From Nitrospirae bacterium RIFCSPLOW2_12_42_9 (lineage in GTDB: Bacteria > Nitrospirota > 9FT-COMBO-42-15 > HDB-SIOI813): a DNA stretch of 15,241 nt. Location of the stretch: positions 6,491-21,731 of the forward strand of contig MHER01000047.1 of NCBI GenBank assembly GCA_001805205.1, given 5' to 3'. The notes beneath the pieces are model-generated. The model was given only the letters and a program-made list of their open reading frames with translations, made no database searches and had not been told where the DNA came from. Positions within the stretch are counted from its first letter, which is position 1; the number at the start of each line of letters is the position of its first letter. Shown piece after piece: positions 7,791-15,241 of this stretch. Both the position numbers and the translations under genes were made by a program.

Positions 7791-7817
7791 TAATCGGAAT
7801 TGTGCAAATATTCTTTA
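7791..7817 (-). promoter_or_regulatory. Candidate sigma-28 (FliA) promoter for the HEAT-che operon
   Basis: On the minus strand TAAA (7817-7814) is followed after exactly 15 bases by TCCGATTA (7798-7791). The enterobacterial FliA consensus is TAAA, 15 bases, GCCGATAA, so the -35 is complete and the -10 matches at six of eight positions. It is in the 51-base gap before the HEAT gene, one of the larger gaps in the window. The transcript would start near the HEAT ATG. With fliA upstream in the same block, class-3 flagellar control of the che genes is plausible. Confidence 0.55.
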
Positions 7818-7831
7818 ACTATCCATAATTA

Positions 7832-9118
7832 TCAGTGTGACCTGACTAAAATCTTTGTTACAACCGGATCTATTCTCTGAAAATTCTTTATCTTGGCCAG
7901 ATGGGATGTCTGCATAACCTCTCCACTTGCTATCAGCAGGAGACCTCTCCTGGTTTTTATGTCAGATGCAAGAATCATCCCCTCTTTAAGCTCTGAAATA
8001 TCTATCTCAATGGAATCAGCCCCTGTCACTTCATGCTTTACATCCTTCAGCAGCTCTATAAATTTGTAAACATAGTTGGGATCAAAACTCTTTCCGGCCT
8101 CTTTTTCTAATTCATGTATAGCCCTGTCTGCTGAATATCTTTCATGACTCTCCCATGGATTTACGAGGGTATCGAAGGAATCAGCAATTGCAATAATCCT
8201 CGACCCTGCCGGTATCATCTCTCCACGTAAATTGTCCGGATAACCCAGTCCGTCATATCTCTCATGGTGATGCCTTATGATAAGGCAAATGTCTGAAAGT
8301 TTCTTTATCTGTTGCAATGCAGTCTGACCGAGGGAAGGGTGTTGTTGTAACAATGCCTTTTCAACTATATCAAGCTCATTTTCCTTCTTCTTCAATATCT
8401 TATCCGGAAAACCGAGTGTCCCTATATCCTGAAGCAAAGCGGCTACTTCTATGTTCAATACTTCATCAGTTGGTAACCCGATCTTCTCTGCAAGCCTTCT
8501 CGATAAGGCAGCGACTCTCTTTGCATGACCACCCAGATATGGGCTCTTCAGTTCCATCAACCCCGTAAACACCCTTACAACATCAAAGAAGTTCTGCTCG
8601 AGTTCTTTAAATAACATCTCCACTTCTCTTGTCCGCTCTGAGACCTTCTGCTCCAGGTTTGAGTTTAAATCCTTTAATATAAGGTTCTGTTTCTGTGTCA
8701 ACTCGTGAAGGTATCTGTTCTCCTGTACAAGCTCATACTGGTGGATGCCGTCCTTAATGATAAGTTTAAGCTCATCATCATTCCATGGTTTTGTGATGAA
8801 CCTGTAAACCTCCCCCCGGTTTATTGCGGCCATTGAAGTCTCCATATCAGCATATCCTGTAAGCATCATCCTGATTGTATCAGGTGTCCTTTTTCTTACC
8901 TCAGCTAACAGCGCTATCCCATCCATGCCCGGCATCCTGCAGTCAGACAGAATAAGTGTAATCTTTTCTTTATCCATAGTTAAAAGTGCCTGATTACCAC
9001 TTGTTGCAGTAACTATCCTGAACCCTTCCCTTCTTAAAACCCTGTTAAGGGCATTCAGGATATTTTCCTCATCATCAACAAGGAGTATTGTATGTTTTGT
9101 GTCTGAATTATCGTTCAT
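7832..9118 (-). CDS. Response regulator with degenerate HD-GYP domain (QD instead of HD)
   Basis: 428 residues. A receiver (about 9-125) has D15-D16, phosphoacceptor D59 (LSDCRMPGMDG) and K110 in KPW. A coiled linker (about 130-175) leads to an HD-GYP domain (about 178-360), the cyclic-di-GMP phosphodiesterase fold, followed by a C-terminal module of about 60 residues containing LKEGMILASDI. The GYP signature (HHERYDGLGYP) and other expected ligands H198, H260 and H283-H284 are present, but the defining His of the HD pair is Gln (Q230-D231) and the following conserved Lys is Thr. Cyclic-di-GMP hydrolysis is thus doubtful; it may bind nucleotide or act through contacts. AAGGA precedes the ATG. 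The gene follows a paralogue by 27 bases. Confidence 0.93.
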   Translation of the reverse strand: MNDNSDTKHTILLVDDEENILNALNRVLRREGFRIVTATSGNQALLTMDKEKITLILSDCRMPGMDGIALLAEVRKRTPDTIRMMLTGYADMETSMAAINRGEVYRFITKPWNDDELKLIIKDGIHQYELVQENRYLHELTQKQNLILKDLNSNLEQKVSERTREVEMLFKELEQNFFDVVRVFTGLMELKSPYLGGHAKRVAALSRRLAEKIGLPTDEVLNIEVAALLQDIGTLGFPDKILKKKENELDIVEKALLQQHPSLGQTALQQIKKLSDICLIIRHHHERYDGLGYPDNLRGEMIPAGSRIIAIADSFDTLVNPWESHERYSADRAIHELEKEAGKSFDPNYVYKFIELLKDVKHEVTGADSIEIDISELKEGMILASDIKTRRGLLLIASGEVMQTSHLAKIKNFQRIDPVVTKILVRSH

Positions 9119-9145
9119 AACAGTCCTTACCAGGATGTTTATATC

Positions 9146-10174
9146 CTATTTCCCTTCGAGAACACTAAAGAACATATCAAGCACTGCAGGGTCAAACATC
9201 TTACCCCTCCCCTCCAATAATATCTTCTCCACTTCCTTAATCTCCAAGGCCCTCCTGTAAGATCTATTATTTGTAAGAGAATCATATACATCCAATATAT
9301 GAACAATCCTCGATAAGAGTGGTATTTCATCCCCCTTTAAACCATCCGGATATCCGGCACCATCATAATATTCATGATGGTGCCTCACTATCTTTGCAAC
9401 CTCCCCAAATCCATTTAAGAAAGATAGTACCTCCTCACCTATTACAGGATGTCTTTTAACCTCTACCCTCTCATCAGATGTAAGACTACCTGATTTATTA
9501 AAGATGCAGGAGTCTATTCCAATATTACCTGTATCATGTAGTTTTATCGCAAGATATAAGTCTTTAATACCTTTGTCTCCCAACCCAAGTCTTTTACCAA
9601 CTTCTTTACCAATACGTGATATCTCTTCAACATTTCCAATTAGATTCAGGGTCTTTGTTTTCGACAGATAACTTAACATCTCGATCGTATTTACCACACC
9701 TTCCTCTATCTTATCTATCTTATCAGCTAATATTTTATTAACATGACTTAAGTATTCATTTTTACTTTCTATATCCTCTATTAATCTCTTATTGGTGTTT
9801 TCTAATTCATACCTCTCCAGTGCGTGTCTAACCTCAATCTTTAACAGATCATCTTCCCATGGCTTTGTAATGAATTTATATATTCCTCCGTCATTGATGG
9901 CAGATATGATTATTGAACTTTCAGCATATCCACTCAATATCATCCTGATTGCATCCGGCTGGAGATTCATAGCCTCCCTTAAAAAGGTAATACCATCCAT
10001 CTCAGGCATACGATAATCTGATAGTATCAGATGTGCCTTTTCTCTTTTAAGGATATCCAGCGCATCAGCCGGATTATCGGCCTTTAATATATTATATCCA
10101 TCTTTCCTGAATGCCCTGTATAAGGCATTTATTACGCTAGTCTCATCATCAACTAATAAGATGGTATATTTCAC
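9146..10174 (-). CDS. Response regulator with divergent HD-GYP domain
   Basis: From a GTG at 10174 the product is 342 residues: receiver (about 1-120, phosphoacceptor D53, KPW motif), coiled linker, then HD-GYP domain (about 165-342). The HD pair is intact (H213-D214), as are H242, H265-H267 and GYP at 274-276. The conserved His about 30 residues before the HD pair is Asn (N181), and the HDxGK Lys is Asn. Cyclic-di-GMP phosphodiesterase activity is possible but reduced metal binding is likely. The reading frame opens at a GTG at 10207, but that lies inside a palindromic repeat; 10174 is preferred because the product then starts where receivers of this family do, and AAAGGTGA lies before it. 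Confidence 0.9.
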   Translation of the reverse strand: MKYTILLVDDETSVINALYRAFRKDGYNILKADNPADALDILKREKAHLILSDYRMPEMDGITFLREAMNLQPDAIRMILSGYAESSIIISAINDGGIYKFITKPWEDDLLKIEVRHALERYELENTNKRLIEDIESKNEYLSHVNKILADKIDKIEEGVVNTIEMLSYLSKTKTLNLIGNVEEISRIGKEVGKRLGLGDKGIKDLYLAIKLHDTGNIGIDSCIFNKSGSLTSDERVEVKRHPVIGEEVLSFLNGFGEVAKIVRHHHEYYDGAGYPDGLKGDEIPLLSRIVHILDVYDSLTNNRSYRRALEIKEVEKILLEGRGKMFDPAVLDMFFSVLEGK

Positions 10175-10206
10175 TCGAAAATCACCTTTGGTCACCCTCC
10201 CCCTCA

Positions 10207-10229
10207 CCCCCTCCCATCAAGGGAGGGGG
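10207..10229. repeat. GC-rich palindromic repeat between kinase and HD-GYP genes
   Basis: Nine-base perfect arms (10207-10215 and 10221-10229) around a five-base loop, in the 60-base gap between the kinase stop (10235) and the GTG start at 10174. It shares the C-run/G-run pattern and flanking bases of the copies in cheA and at the 3' end of the first kinase. In RNA it would be a stable hairpin and could trim or stabilise the operon transcript; no T run follows, so termination is not indicated. Confidence 0.8.
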
Positions 10230-10234
10230 GATTT

Positions 10235-11545
10235 TCATAGCACCTTCTTAAAATTCTCATACTCAACGGGTATATAAACTCTAAACACAGTCCCCTTGCC
10301 CAGCTCACTATCCACTTTTATTTCTCCTCCATGTTTTCTGATAATCGCATACGCCACTGCCAGACCAAGACCTGTACCCTTTCCCACGGGTTTAGTTGTA
10401 AAGAACGGTTCAAATATCCTTGAAACATGTTCAGGTGCTATACCATTACCTGTATCACTAATCTCAACAATCGCATGATTGTCTTCAAAAAAGGTTCTTA
10501 TCTTGATTGCCCCTTTCTCATTTATTGCCTGGGCAGCATTTACAAAGAGGTTCATAAAGACCTGGTTTAATTGCTGCGGATAACAAAGTACCTGAGGAAT
10601 ATCCCCATAAACTGTAATTACCTCAGCCTTGTACTTGAGCTCATTCCATACAATATTAAGTGTACTCTCTATCCCCCTGTTGATATCTGCATACTCTGGT
10701 TTATCAGAACCTATATGTGAAAATTCTTTAAGGTCCTTTACTATTTTGCTGATCCGTTTCATCCCTTCCCGGGTCTCTGATATAATCTCATCAATATCAT
10801 TGAGAAGGAAGGACATATCGATACTATCCTCTTTTTCTTTCACAGCCCTGATTGAATTGACCAGGTTATTGTCAGATACATTGCTGTAGTTCAATAAAAT
10901 AGTCTTATAATCGTTTAACACAGACTTTATATCTTTGATATAATCCTCTAATGTCTTTAGATTGCTTGATACAAAACCAGCAGGATTATTTATTTCATGT
11001 GCTATACCAGCAGCTAATTGCCCTACCGAGGCCATCTTCTCACTCTGTAGTAACTGGGCCTGTGCTTGCTGGAGATCGCTGTAGGCATCTTTGCTCATTT
11101 CTACTGCAATCCTGAGCTCTTCTGTACGCTCGCTGACACGCGTTTCCAGATCCTCATTAATCTGGGCAAGCTCGGTTATAAGCTGATGTACCTCCCTCAT
11201 ATCTTTTGCCACCATAACCATACCTTCAATCTTATCATTCTCATCTCTGATTACAGAGCCGTTTACCACTACCGGGATTCTATCCCCATCTTTGGTCAAC
11301 ATATAGAGGCCCTTATTCCTTATGCATCCCTCTTTAATAAGCCTTTTTATAAGTCCGAAAAATTGCAACTCTTTATCATCAAATAATCTTCCAACTGACA
11401 TACCTTCAATATCTTTAAGTGTATAACCAAGTACATCCAGCGTAATATTATTGCAAAATCCAACTGTTGCATCAGGGTCGGTCACTATAAGGATATCAAT
11501 CATGTTGCTTAATATATTTTCAAAATATTTCTGATCGCATATCAT
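10235..11545 (-). CDS. Soluble PAS-domain histidine kinase
   Basis: 436 residues without membrane segments. A PAS domain (about 5-115) is followed by a coiled coil (about 118-170), a HisKA-type helix with H183 in AAGIAHEINNP, and an ATPase domain with N-box (NLFVNAAQAI, N336), DTGNGIA (364-370) and GKGTGLGLA (388-396). All motifs for autophosphorylation are present. The GIAHEINNP form of the H-box is typical of NtrB/AtoS-like stand-alone kinases. Its ATG overlaps the preceding receiver's TGA (ATGA), so the two are probably translated together and form a kinase-receiver pair. The signal sensed is unknown. The HD-GYP response regulators directly downstream are also plausible partners. Confidence 0.93.
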   Translation of the reverse strand: MICDQKYFENILSNMIDILIVTDPDATVGFCNNITLDVLGYTLKDIEGMSVGRLFDDKELQFFGLIKRLIKEGCIRNKGLYMLTKDGDRIPVVVNGSVIRDENDKIEGMVMVAKDMREVHQLITELAQINEDLETRVSERTEELRIAVEMSKDAYSDLQQAQAQLLQSEKMASVGQLAAGIAHEINNPAGFVSSNLKTLEDYIKDIKSVLNDYKTILLNYSNVSDNNLVNSIRAVKEKEDSIDMSFLLNDIDEIISETREGMKRISKIVKDLKEFSHIGSDKPEYADINRGIESTLNIVWNELKYKAEVITVYGDIPQVLCYPQQLNQVFMNLFVNAAQAINEKGAIKIRTFFEDNHAIVEISDTGNGIAPEHVSRIFEPFFTTKPVGKGTGLGLAVAYAIIRKHGGEIKVDSELGKGTVFRVYIPVEYENFKKVL

Positions 11546-11913
11546 CTTTTTATCTCGCGCAGGACTTCTGATATCAATCTTGCCGCCCCCTTAAAGTCTT
11601 CACCTTTTGAAAAGAATCCACTGATACCGATCCCAGTTGCCTCTCTTTTCATTTCATCTGATGCACAAGCTGTAACCATTATTACAGGAATGTCCGGGTA
11701 TAGCCTTCTTATCTCTCTCAATGTCTCAATACCATTCATATCAGGCATCTGCATATCGAGAAAAACAATATCCGGTCTCTCTTTTTTAACCTCCTCTAAT
11801 CCATCCATGCCTGATGAGGCTGATCTGACATTATATCCATTCGCCATTAACCAGAACCTCATGGTCTCTGAATAGTCAGCCTCATCATCTATGAGAAGGA
11901 TGCTAATAGACAT
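11542..11913 (-). CDS. Stand-alone receiver between two histidine kinases
   Basis: A 123-residue receiver with D9-D10, phosphoacceptor D53 (FLDMQMPDMNG), T81 and K103. The residue after the Lys is Gly in place of the usual Pro, a deviation in the loop that arranges the active site. No output domain is attached, so it works by protein contact or as a phosphorelay intermediate. Its ribosome-binding site (GAGGGGA) is provided by the palindromic repeat that ends the upstream kinase gene. It overlaps the next kinase gene by four bases. Partner kinases on either side make phosphotransfer between the three likely. Confidence 0.92.
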   Translation of the reverse strand: MSISILLIDDEADYSETMRFWLMANGYNVRSASSGMDGLEEVKKERPDIVFLDMQMPDMNGIETLREIRRLYPDIPVIMVTACASDEMKREATGIGISGFFSKGEDFKGAARLISEVLREIKR

Positions 11914-11928
11914 GTTTACAATCCCCTC

Positions 11929-13743
11929 TCACCCTCTCCCCTTAGGAGAGAGGGAATAGCTCAACCCCAATCTCTGCAACAGACCCTTCTTCTGCTCCTC
12001 GAAGATCCCCTTATCGTCTCTTTCGGGATATTCATCAGATGACCCGGTATATAAAGGGAGTGTAAAGGTAAACTTACTCCCTACACCCACCTGGCTCTCG
12101 ACCCATACCTTGCCTCCGTGCATCTCAACAAGGGATTTAACTATGGAAAGGCCAAGCCCGCTCCCTTTGATGTCAGTAGCATTCCTTCCTCCCACCTGCT
12201 CAAATTTCTCAAAGATCCTGTCTAAATCATCCCTGGATATACCGCAGCCATTATCGACCACAGAGCACTTTAAAAACTTGTTTGTGTCATTCCCTGATCC
12301 TGGAGGACTGACATTTACGCTCACCCTCCCACCCTTTCCTGTAAATTTTACTGCATTACCAACCAGGTTTGTCAGGATTTGAATAACCCTGTCTCCATCA
12401 GCATATATATCCGGTATTTCATCAGGCACCTTTGTAAAAAACCCGACACCCTGGCTTTCTGCCCATGGCGTAAGACTCTGGATTACATCATTCACTATAT
12501 TTCTGAAATTAGCCTGCTCCTGATGAACAGCAAGCCTCCCTGCCTCTATCTTCTGAATATCCAGAAGGTCATTGATAAACTTTGACAGCCTTTCTATATT
12601 GCGCTTTATAAGCTGTAACATCTTCTCCTGCTGTTCGCTGACTGATCCGGCTGTTTTATCAACCAGAAGTGTAACAGCCTGTTTTACTGCCACGAGAGGT
12701 GTCCTCAGTTCATGTGTAACATGAGTTACAAAGTCCTTTTTCAGCCTGTCCAGCTCCCTCTGTTTTGTTATATCTGAAAGTACTGAAATCATACCAACAA
12801 CCTTCCCTTCAATGTTATGTACAAGGGCTGTACTTGATTTAAGTACACGTTTTGTTTCGTCAGATCCTTTTAACTCGACCTCCTTTTCCAAATCCTCACC
12901 CACTACTGATGAAAGATCCTTAGACAGTACCACCATATGCTCATCACCCAGCCCTTCTGTAATATGACGGCCTGCCTTGTCTTTAAGGCCCTTACTGAAT
13001 ATCTTCTCTGCCTCATCATTCATCATCAGTATCCTGCCGTTATCATCAACCATAACCATACCAGCGGAGGAGCGGGACATTACCATCTCTGTCCGCTCTT
13101 TATCATGGGAAATCTGCCTCTTTTCCATCTCAAGCGTCATGGTGGCTATCTTCACCTTCTCCTCAATATCCTTCTTAAGATGTTCCATAATAATAGAAAA
13201 TACACGCTTCTGATCTTCCGGTGATTTAACAGCCTTTGCTATAACCTTCCAGATCATAGCCTCAAGGCCATTCCCATGGAGGTCATTTATCCATTCCGCA
13301 TCCCCTTTACCTGCCTCTGAAGCAATTGTCTCCCCATCCTTTATCCTTGCGTACTGAACAGTATTGACCCTGATATTCACTACCCCGCTTTCTGCTAATA
13401 ATCTCTCCACTTCGGGTTCTTTTGAGGCAATAACACGAACTAAGTTTTTTATATCATCCTTTGTTACACCGGAAAGAAATGTAATAGTGTCTATCCCGGC
13501 TTTATCAAAAATATCAATGATCTCAGACCCCAACAAACCTATCTCATCGACAGTCTTATCCCCGACAACCAATTTATGTTCTGCTGTTCCTATGGTTAAT
13601 TCCGGATTAGCAGAGAGATACTGTCTGACGTTGTCAAATGTATTATTCAGGGCCTGAACTATGATGGGATGGTCAGCAGAGTAGAGGTTAATCAAACCGA
13701 ATAGTTTACCGAGCGACCTTATAATTGCAGAAATATCTGTCAC
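11929..13743 (-). CDS. Soluble PAS histidine kinase coupled to fliA
   Basis: 604 residues. The first 150 or so residues form a module with a HPIIVQAL start, LVVGDK in the middle and a LSGVTKDDIKNLV helix; I know similar N-terminal stretches in signalling proteins of related bacteria but no assigned function. Then come a helical linker (about 155-220), PAS (about 222-325), HisKA with H344 in THELRTPL, and ATPase with N463, VDNGCGIS (496-503) and GSGLGLSI (527-534). No membrane segment is seen. The GTG start overlaps the fliA stop as GTGA and has AGGAG eight bases upstream. The final residues (SLSPKGRG) and the stop are encoded by a palindromic repeat, so the tail is probably a recent extension. 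Confidence 0.92.
   Translation of the reverse strand: MTDISAIIRSLGKLFGLINLYSADHPIIVQALNNTFDNVRQYLSANPELTIGTAEHKLVVGDKTVDEIGLLGSEIIDIFDKAGIDTITFLSGVTKDDIKNLVRVIASKEPEVERLLAESGVVNIRVNTVQYARIKDGETIASEAGKGDAEWINDLHGNGLEAMIWKVIAKAVKSPEDQKRVFSIIMEHLKKDIEEKVKIATMTLEMEKRQISHDKERTEMVMSRSSAGMVMVDDNGRILMMNDEAEKIFSKGLKDKAGRHITEGLGDEHMVVLSKDLSSVVGEDLEKEVELKGSDETKRVLKSSTALVHNIEGKVVGMISVLSDITKQRELDRLKKDFVTHVTHELRTPLVAVKQAVTLLVDKTAGSVSEQQEKMLQLIKRNIERLSKFINDLLDIQKIEAGRLAVHQEQANFRNIVNDVIQSLTPWAESQGVGFFTKVPDEIPDIYADGDRVIQILTNLVGNAVKFTGKGGRVSVNVSPPGSGNDTNKFLKCSVVDNGCGISRDDLDRIFEKFEQVGGRNATDIKGSGLGLSIVKSLVEMHGGKVWVESQVGVGSKFTFTLPLYTGSSDEYPERDDKGIFEEQKKGLLQRLGLSYSLSPKGRG
11932..11954. repeat. GC-rich palindromic repeat at kinase 3' end
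   Basis: Arms 11932-11941 and 11945-11954 pair with one mismatch around a three-base loop. Reading on the minus strand, the element encodes the end of the kinase, its flank gives the TGA at 11929-11931, and the following G-rich bases form the ribosome-binding site of the receiver gene starting at 11913. Same family and orientation as the copy in cheA. Confidence 0.8.
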
Positions 13744-14516
13744 CCATTCCTCTCCTTTAATTTCCCTTTTAGCCTGAACATGGCCTGGGTATGGAGCTGT
13801 GAAACCCTTGATTCTGTAACACTAAGAATCCTTCCAATCTCTTTCATAGTAAGTTCATTGTAATAGTAAAGGGATACTACCCTTTGTTCCTTTTCCGGAA
13901 GATGTTCTATTGCACTTTTTAATATATCTCTTGTATCTTTTGACAAGAGCAGGGTTAATGGGTCACGTTTCTCAGGCTCTCCTATACATTCTAGGATATC
14001 CCTGTCATTATCCAGGTGAATCCCAAGATCCTCTATACTGATCATTGCTGAGGTCTTGGCCTGGGCTATAAATTCCTGGTATTCTGCCATGGTCATCTTA
14101 AGCTCAGATGCAATCTCATCTTCTGTTGGAGATTTCCCGAGTTTTTTCTCGAGTTGAGCTACAGTCCTGTATAAAAGCCCTGCCTTTTCTTTAACAGAGC
14201 GTGGTATCCAGTCCATAGCACGTATCTCGTCAAGCATTGCACCCCTGATACGGAATTCAGCATAGGTCTTGAATAGTGTCTCCTTGGAGGGGTCATATTT
14301 ATCCATAGCATCCATAAGTCCTATTATCCCTGCACTGATTAAATCATCAATGTCAATATCAGGCTGCAATCTGTGAGAAAGTCTGTAGGCCATATATTTA
14401 ATCTTAGGCCCATATTCTTTTATCAACTTATCTCTGACCTCAGGGTCACCAATCCCCTTTTTACTTGTTGCACCTTTTGGTTTATACTCTACTACCTTAT
14501 GGACGATCTTTTCCAT
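13740..14516 (-). CDS. fliA: FliA, flagellar sigma-28 factor
   Basis: A 258-residue sigma-70-family factor of the FliA/WhiG type that directs RNA polymerase to late flagellar and chemotaxis promoters. Region 2 spans about 30-105 (DIDDLISAGIIGLMDAMDKYD, then FRIRGAMLDEIRAMDWIPR, the FliA-class signature), region 3 about 110-165, and region 4 about 195-252 with a helix-turn-helix (ELTMKEIGRIL and VTESRVSQLH). There is no sigma-70 region 1.1. The ATG at 14516 has GAGAGGTGA just upstream. It follows flhG by 30 bases. The anti-sigma FlgM that normally holds FliA is not in the window. Its likely targets include the che genes downstream. Confidence 0.97.
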   Translation of the reverse strand: MEKIVHKVVEYKPKGATSKKGIGDPEVRDKLIKEYGPKIKYMAYRLSHRLQPDIDIDDLISAGIIGLMDAMDKYDPSKETLFKTYAEFRIRGAMLDEIRAMDWIPRSVKEKAGLLYRTVAQLEKKLGKSPTEDEIASELKMTMAEYQEFIAQAKTSAMISIEDLGIHLDNDRDILECIGEPEKRDPLTLLLSKDTRDILKSAIEHLPEKEQRVVSLYYYNELTMKEIGRILSVTESRVSQLHTQAMFRLKGKLKERNG

Positions 14517-14546
14517 TACTTCACCTCTCTATAGGGGTTAATACCA

Positions 14547-15241
14547 TCATATTTCACTCCATCCTGTCTGGCCCATTAATCTCTTCCATAGAAACTGGAT
14601 ATTTCCTTTAAGATGAGGTTTTTCAGGCCAATCACATACAACCTTTGCAAGTGCAATAAAACACCGGCTTGCCTCTGACGCGGGATATATATCCAGGACT
14701 GATCTCTGTTCCATTACTGACTTCCCTACATGTTTATCCTGCAGAATGCAGCCTGAATAATCTATAGATATGTTAAGAAACCTGTCTGCTGCAGTACTAA
14801 GTTTGCGATAAACTTCATCACCTTCACCCGGGTCTCCTGCCATATTTACAAGGAGCTTAAAATGATCCTCACCATATTTTTTATGAAGCACCTTCATCAT
14901 TGCATAAGCATCCGTTATGGAAGTCGGCTCCGGTGAGGCAATAACAATAATATCCTGAGCAGCAGTATTAAAATACATTACATTTCCTGAAATACCTGCT
15001 GCTGTATCAATAAGCATAATATCAAACGGATAATCAAGTTTATCCAGCTCAGTTAACAGGTTCAGCTTTTGCTGCGGAGAAAGATCAGAGAGTTCCTGAA
15101 CTCCTGAACTTGCCGGTAAGATCATCATTTCACCAGGTCCTTTTATCAGCACATCTTCTATCCCGATATCGCCATTGATAACATTTTGAAGACTGTATAC
15201 CGGCGTCAGCCCCAGCATAACATCAAGATTACCAAGTCCCA
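14547..15241 (-). CDS. flhG: FlhG (FleN/YlxH), MinD-like flagellar number ATPase, 3' part
   Basis: The window cuts this gene: the frame stays open to 15241, giving about 231 C-terminal residues. The first visible residues (GLGNLDVMLGLTPVYSLQNV) are the diagnostic FlhG segment just after the P-loop, which lies outside. The switch motif IDTAAGIS is present, and IIVIASPEPTSITDAYAMMK is typical of FlhG rather than MinD. The protein pairs with the SRP-like GTPase FlhF to set number and placement of flagella at the membrane. The ATG at 15218 is not the real start because coding sequence continues upstream. The neighbour fliA, and probably flhF beyond the edge, fit the usual flhF-flhG-fliA order. 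Confidence 0.95.
   Translation of the reverse strand, partial: GLGNLDVMLGLTPVYSLQNVINGDIGIEDVLIKGPGEMMILPASSGVQELSDLSPQQKLNLLTELDKLDYPFDIMLIDTAAGISGNVMYFNTAAQDIIVIASPEPTSITDAYAMMKVLHKKYGEDHFKLLVNMAGDPGEGDEVYRKLSTAADRFLNISIDYSGCILQDKHVGKSVMEQRSVLDIYPASEASRCFIALAKVVCDWPEKPHLKGNIQFLWKRLMGQTGWSEI

Noticed and set aside
7116..7793. Plus-strand 225-residue reading frame
   Set aside because: Fully antisense to the HEAT repeats, with low-complexity Ser/Ile/Leu composition typical of a mirror frame.
9139..9330. Short minus-strand frame at the end of the HD-GYP gene
   Set aside because: Out-of-frame overlap with a well-supported domain; no recognisable protein features.
10074..10081. Perfect sigma-28 -10 octamer (GCCGATAA) on the minus strand
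   Set aside because: It lies within the receiver coding region and the -35 position reads TGGA, not TAAA, so it is probably coincidental.
10175..10207. GTG at 10207 as the start of the HD-GYP regulator
   Set aside because: It falls within the palindromic repeat; GTG at 10174 matches family start position and has a nearby ribosome-binding site.

Overview
The window is a single block of flagellar and chemotaxis genes, all read from the minus strand, so transcription runs from 15241 towards 1. Genes are tightly packed: several overlap by 4 to 14 bases and no gap between genes exceeds about 60 bases. No transposase, phage, tRNA or rRNA gene was seen. Moderate-to-low GC, soluble MinD-type FlhG next to FliA, CheZ-type phosphatase, HD-GYP response regulators and GC-rich palindromic repeats suggest a motile Gram-negative from a deep lineage such as Nitrospirota, Desulfobacterota or a relative. 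That placement is inference from gene content and is not certain.

In transcription order the right part holds the 3' portion of flhG (flagellar number ATPase), fliA (flagellar sigma-28), a soluble PAS histidine kinase whose GTG start overlaps the fliA stop, a stand-alone receiver, and a second PAS histidine kinase overlapping that receiver. Two response regulators with HD-GYP domains follow; each lacks a different conserved metal-site residue.

The left part begins after a small gap with a sigma-28-like promoter candidate. It holds a roughly 20-repeat HEAT protein, cheR, two tandem cheY-like receivers, an unusual CheW-HAMP-CheZ fusion, cheA and cheB. Together these supply a nearly complete chemotaxis pathway: kinase, coupling protein, receptor methylation and demethylation, response regulator and its phosphatase. 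No methyl-accepting receptor gene, cheD or cheC lies in the window.

Two repeat families stand out. A C-rich/G-rich palindromic element occurs three times: inside cheA in frame, between a kinase and an HD-GYP gene, and at a kinase 3' end where it supplies the stop codon and the next gene's ribosome-binding site. Downstream of cheB is a pair of inverted 26-base palindromes that differ only by a compensatory base-pair change. A run of 10 C bases in the cheA coding strand is a possible slippage site.

The most notable protein-level feature is the CheW-CheZ fusion, which would place the CheY-phosphate phosphatase directly in the receptor-kinase array.
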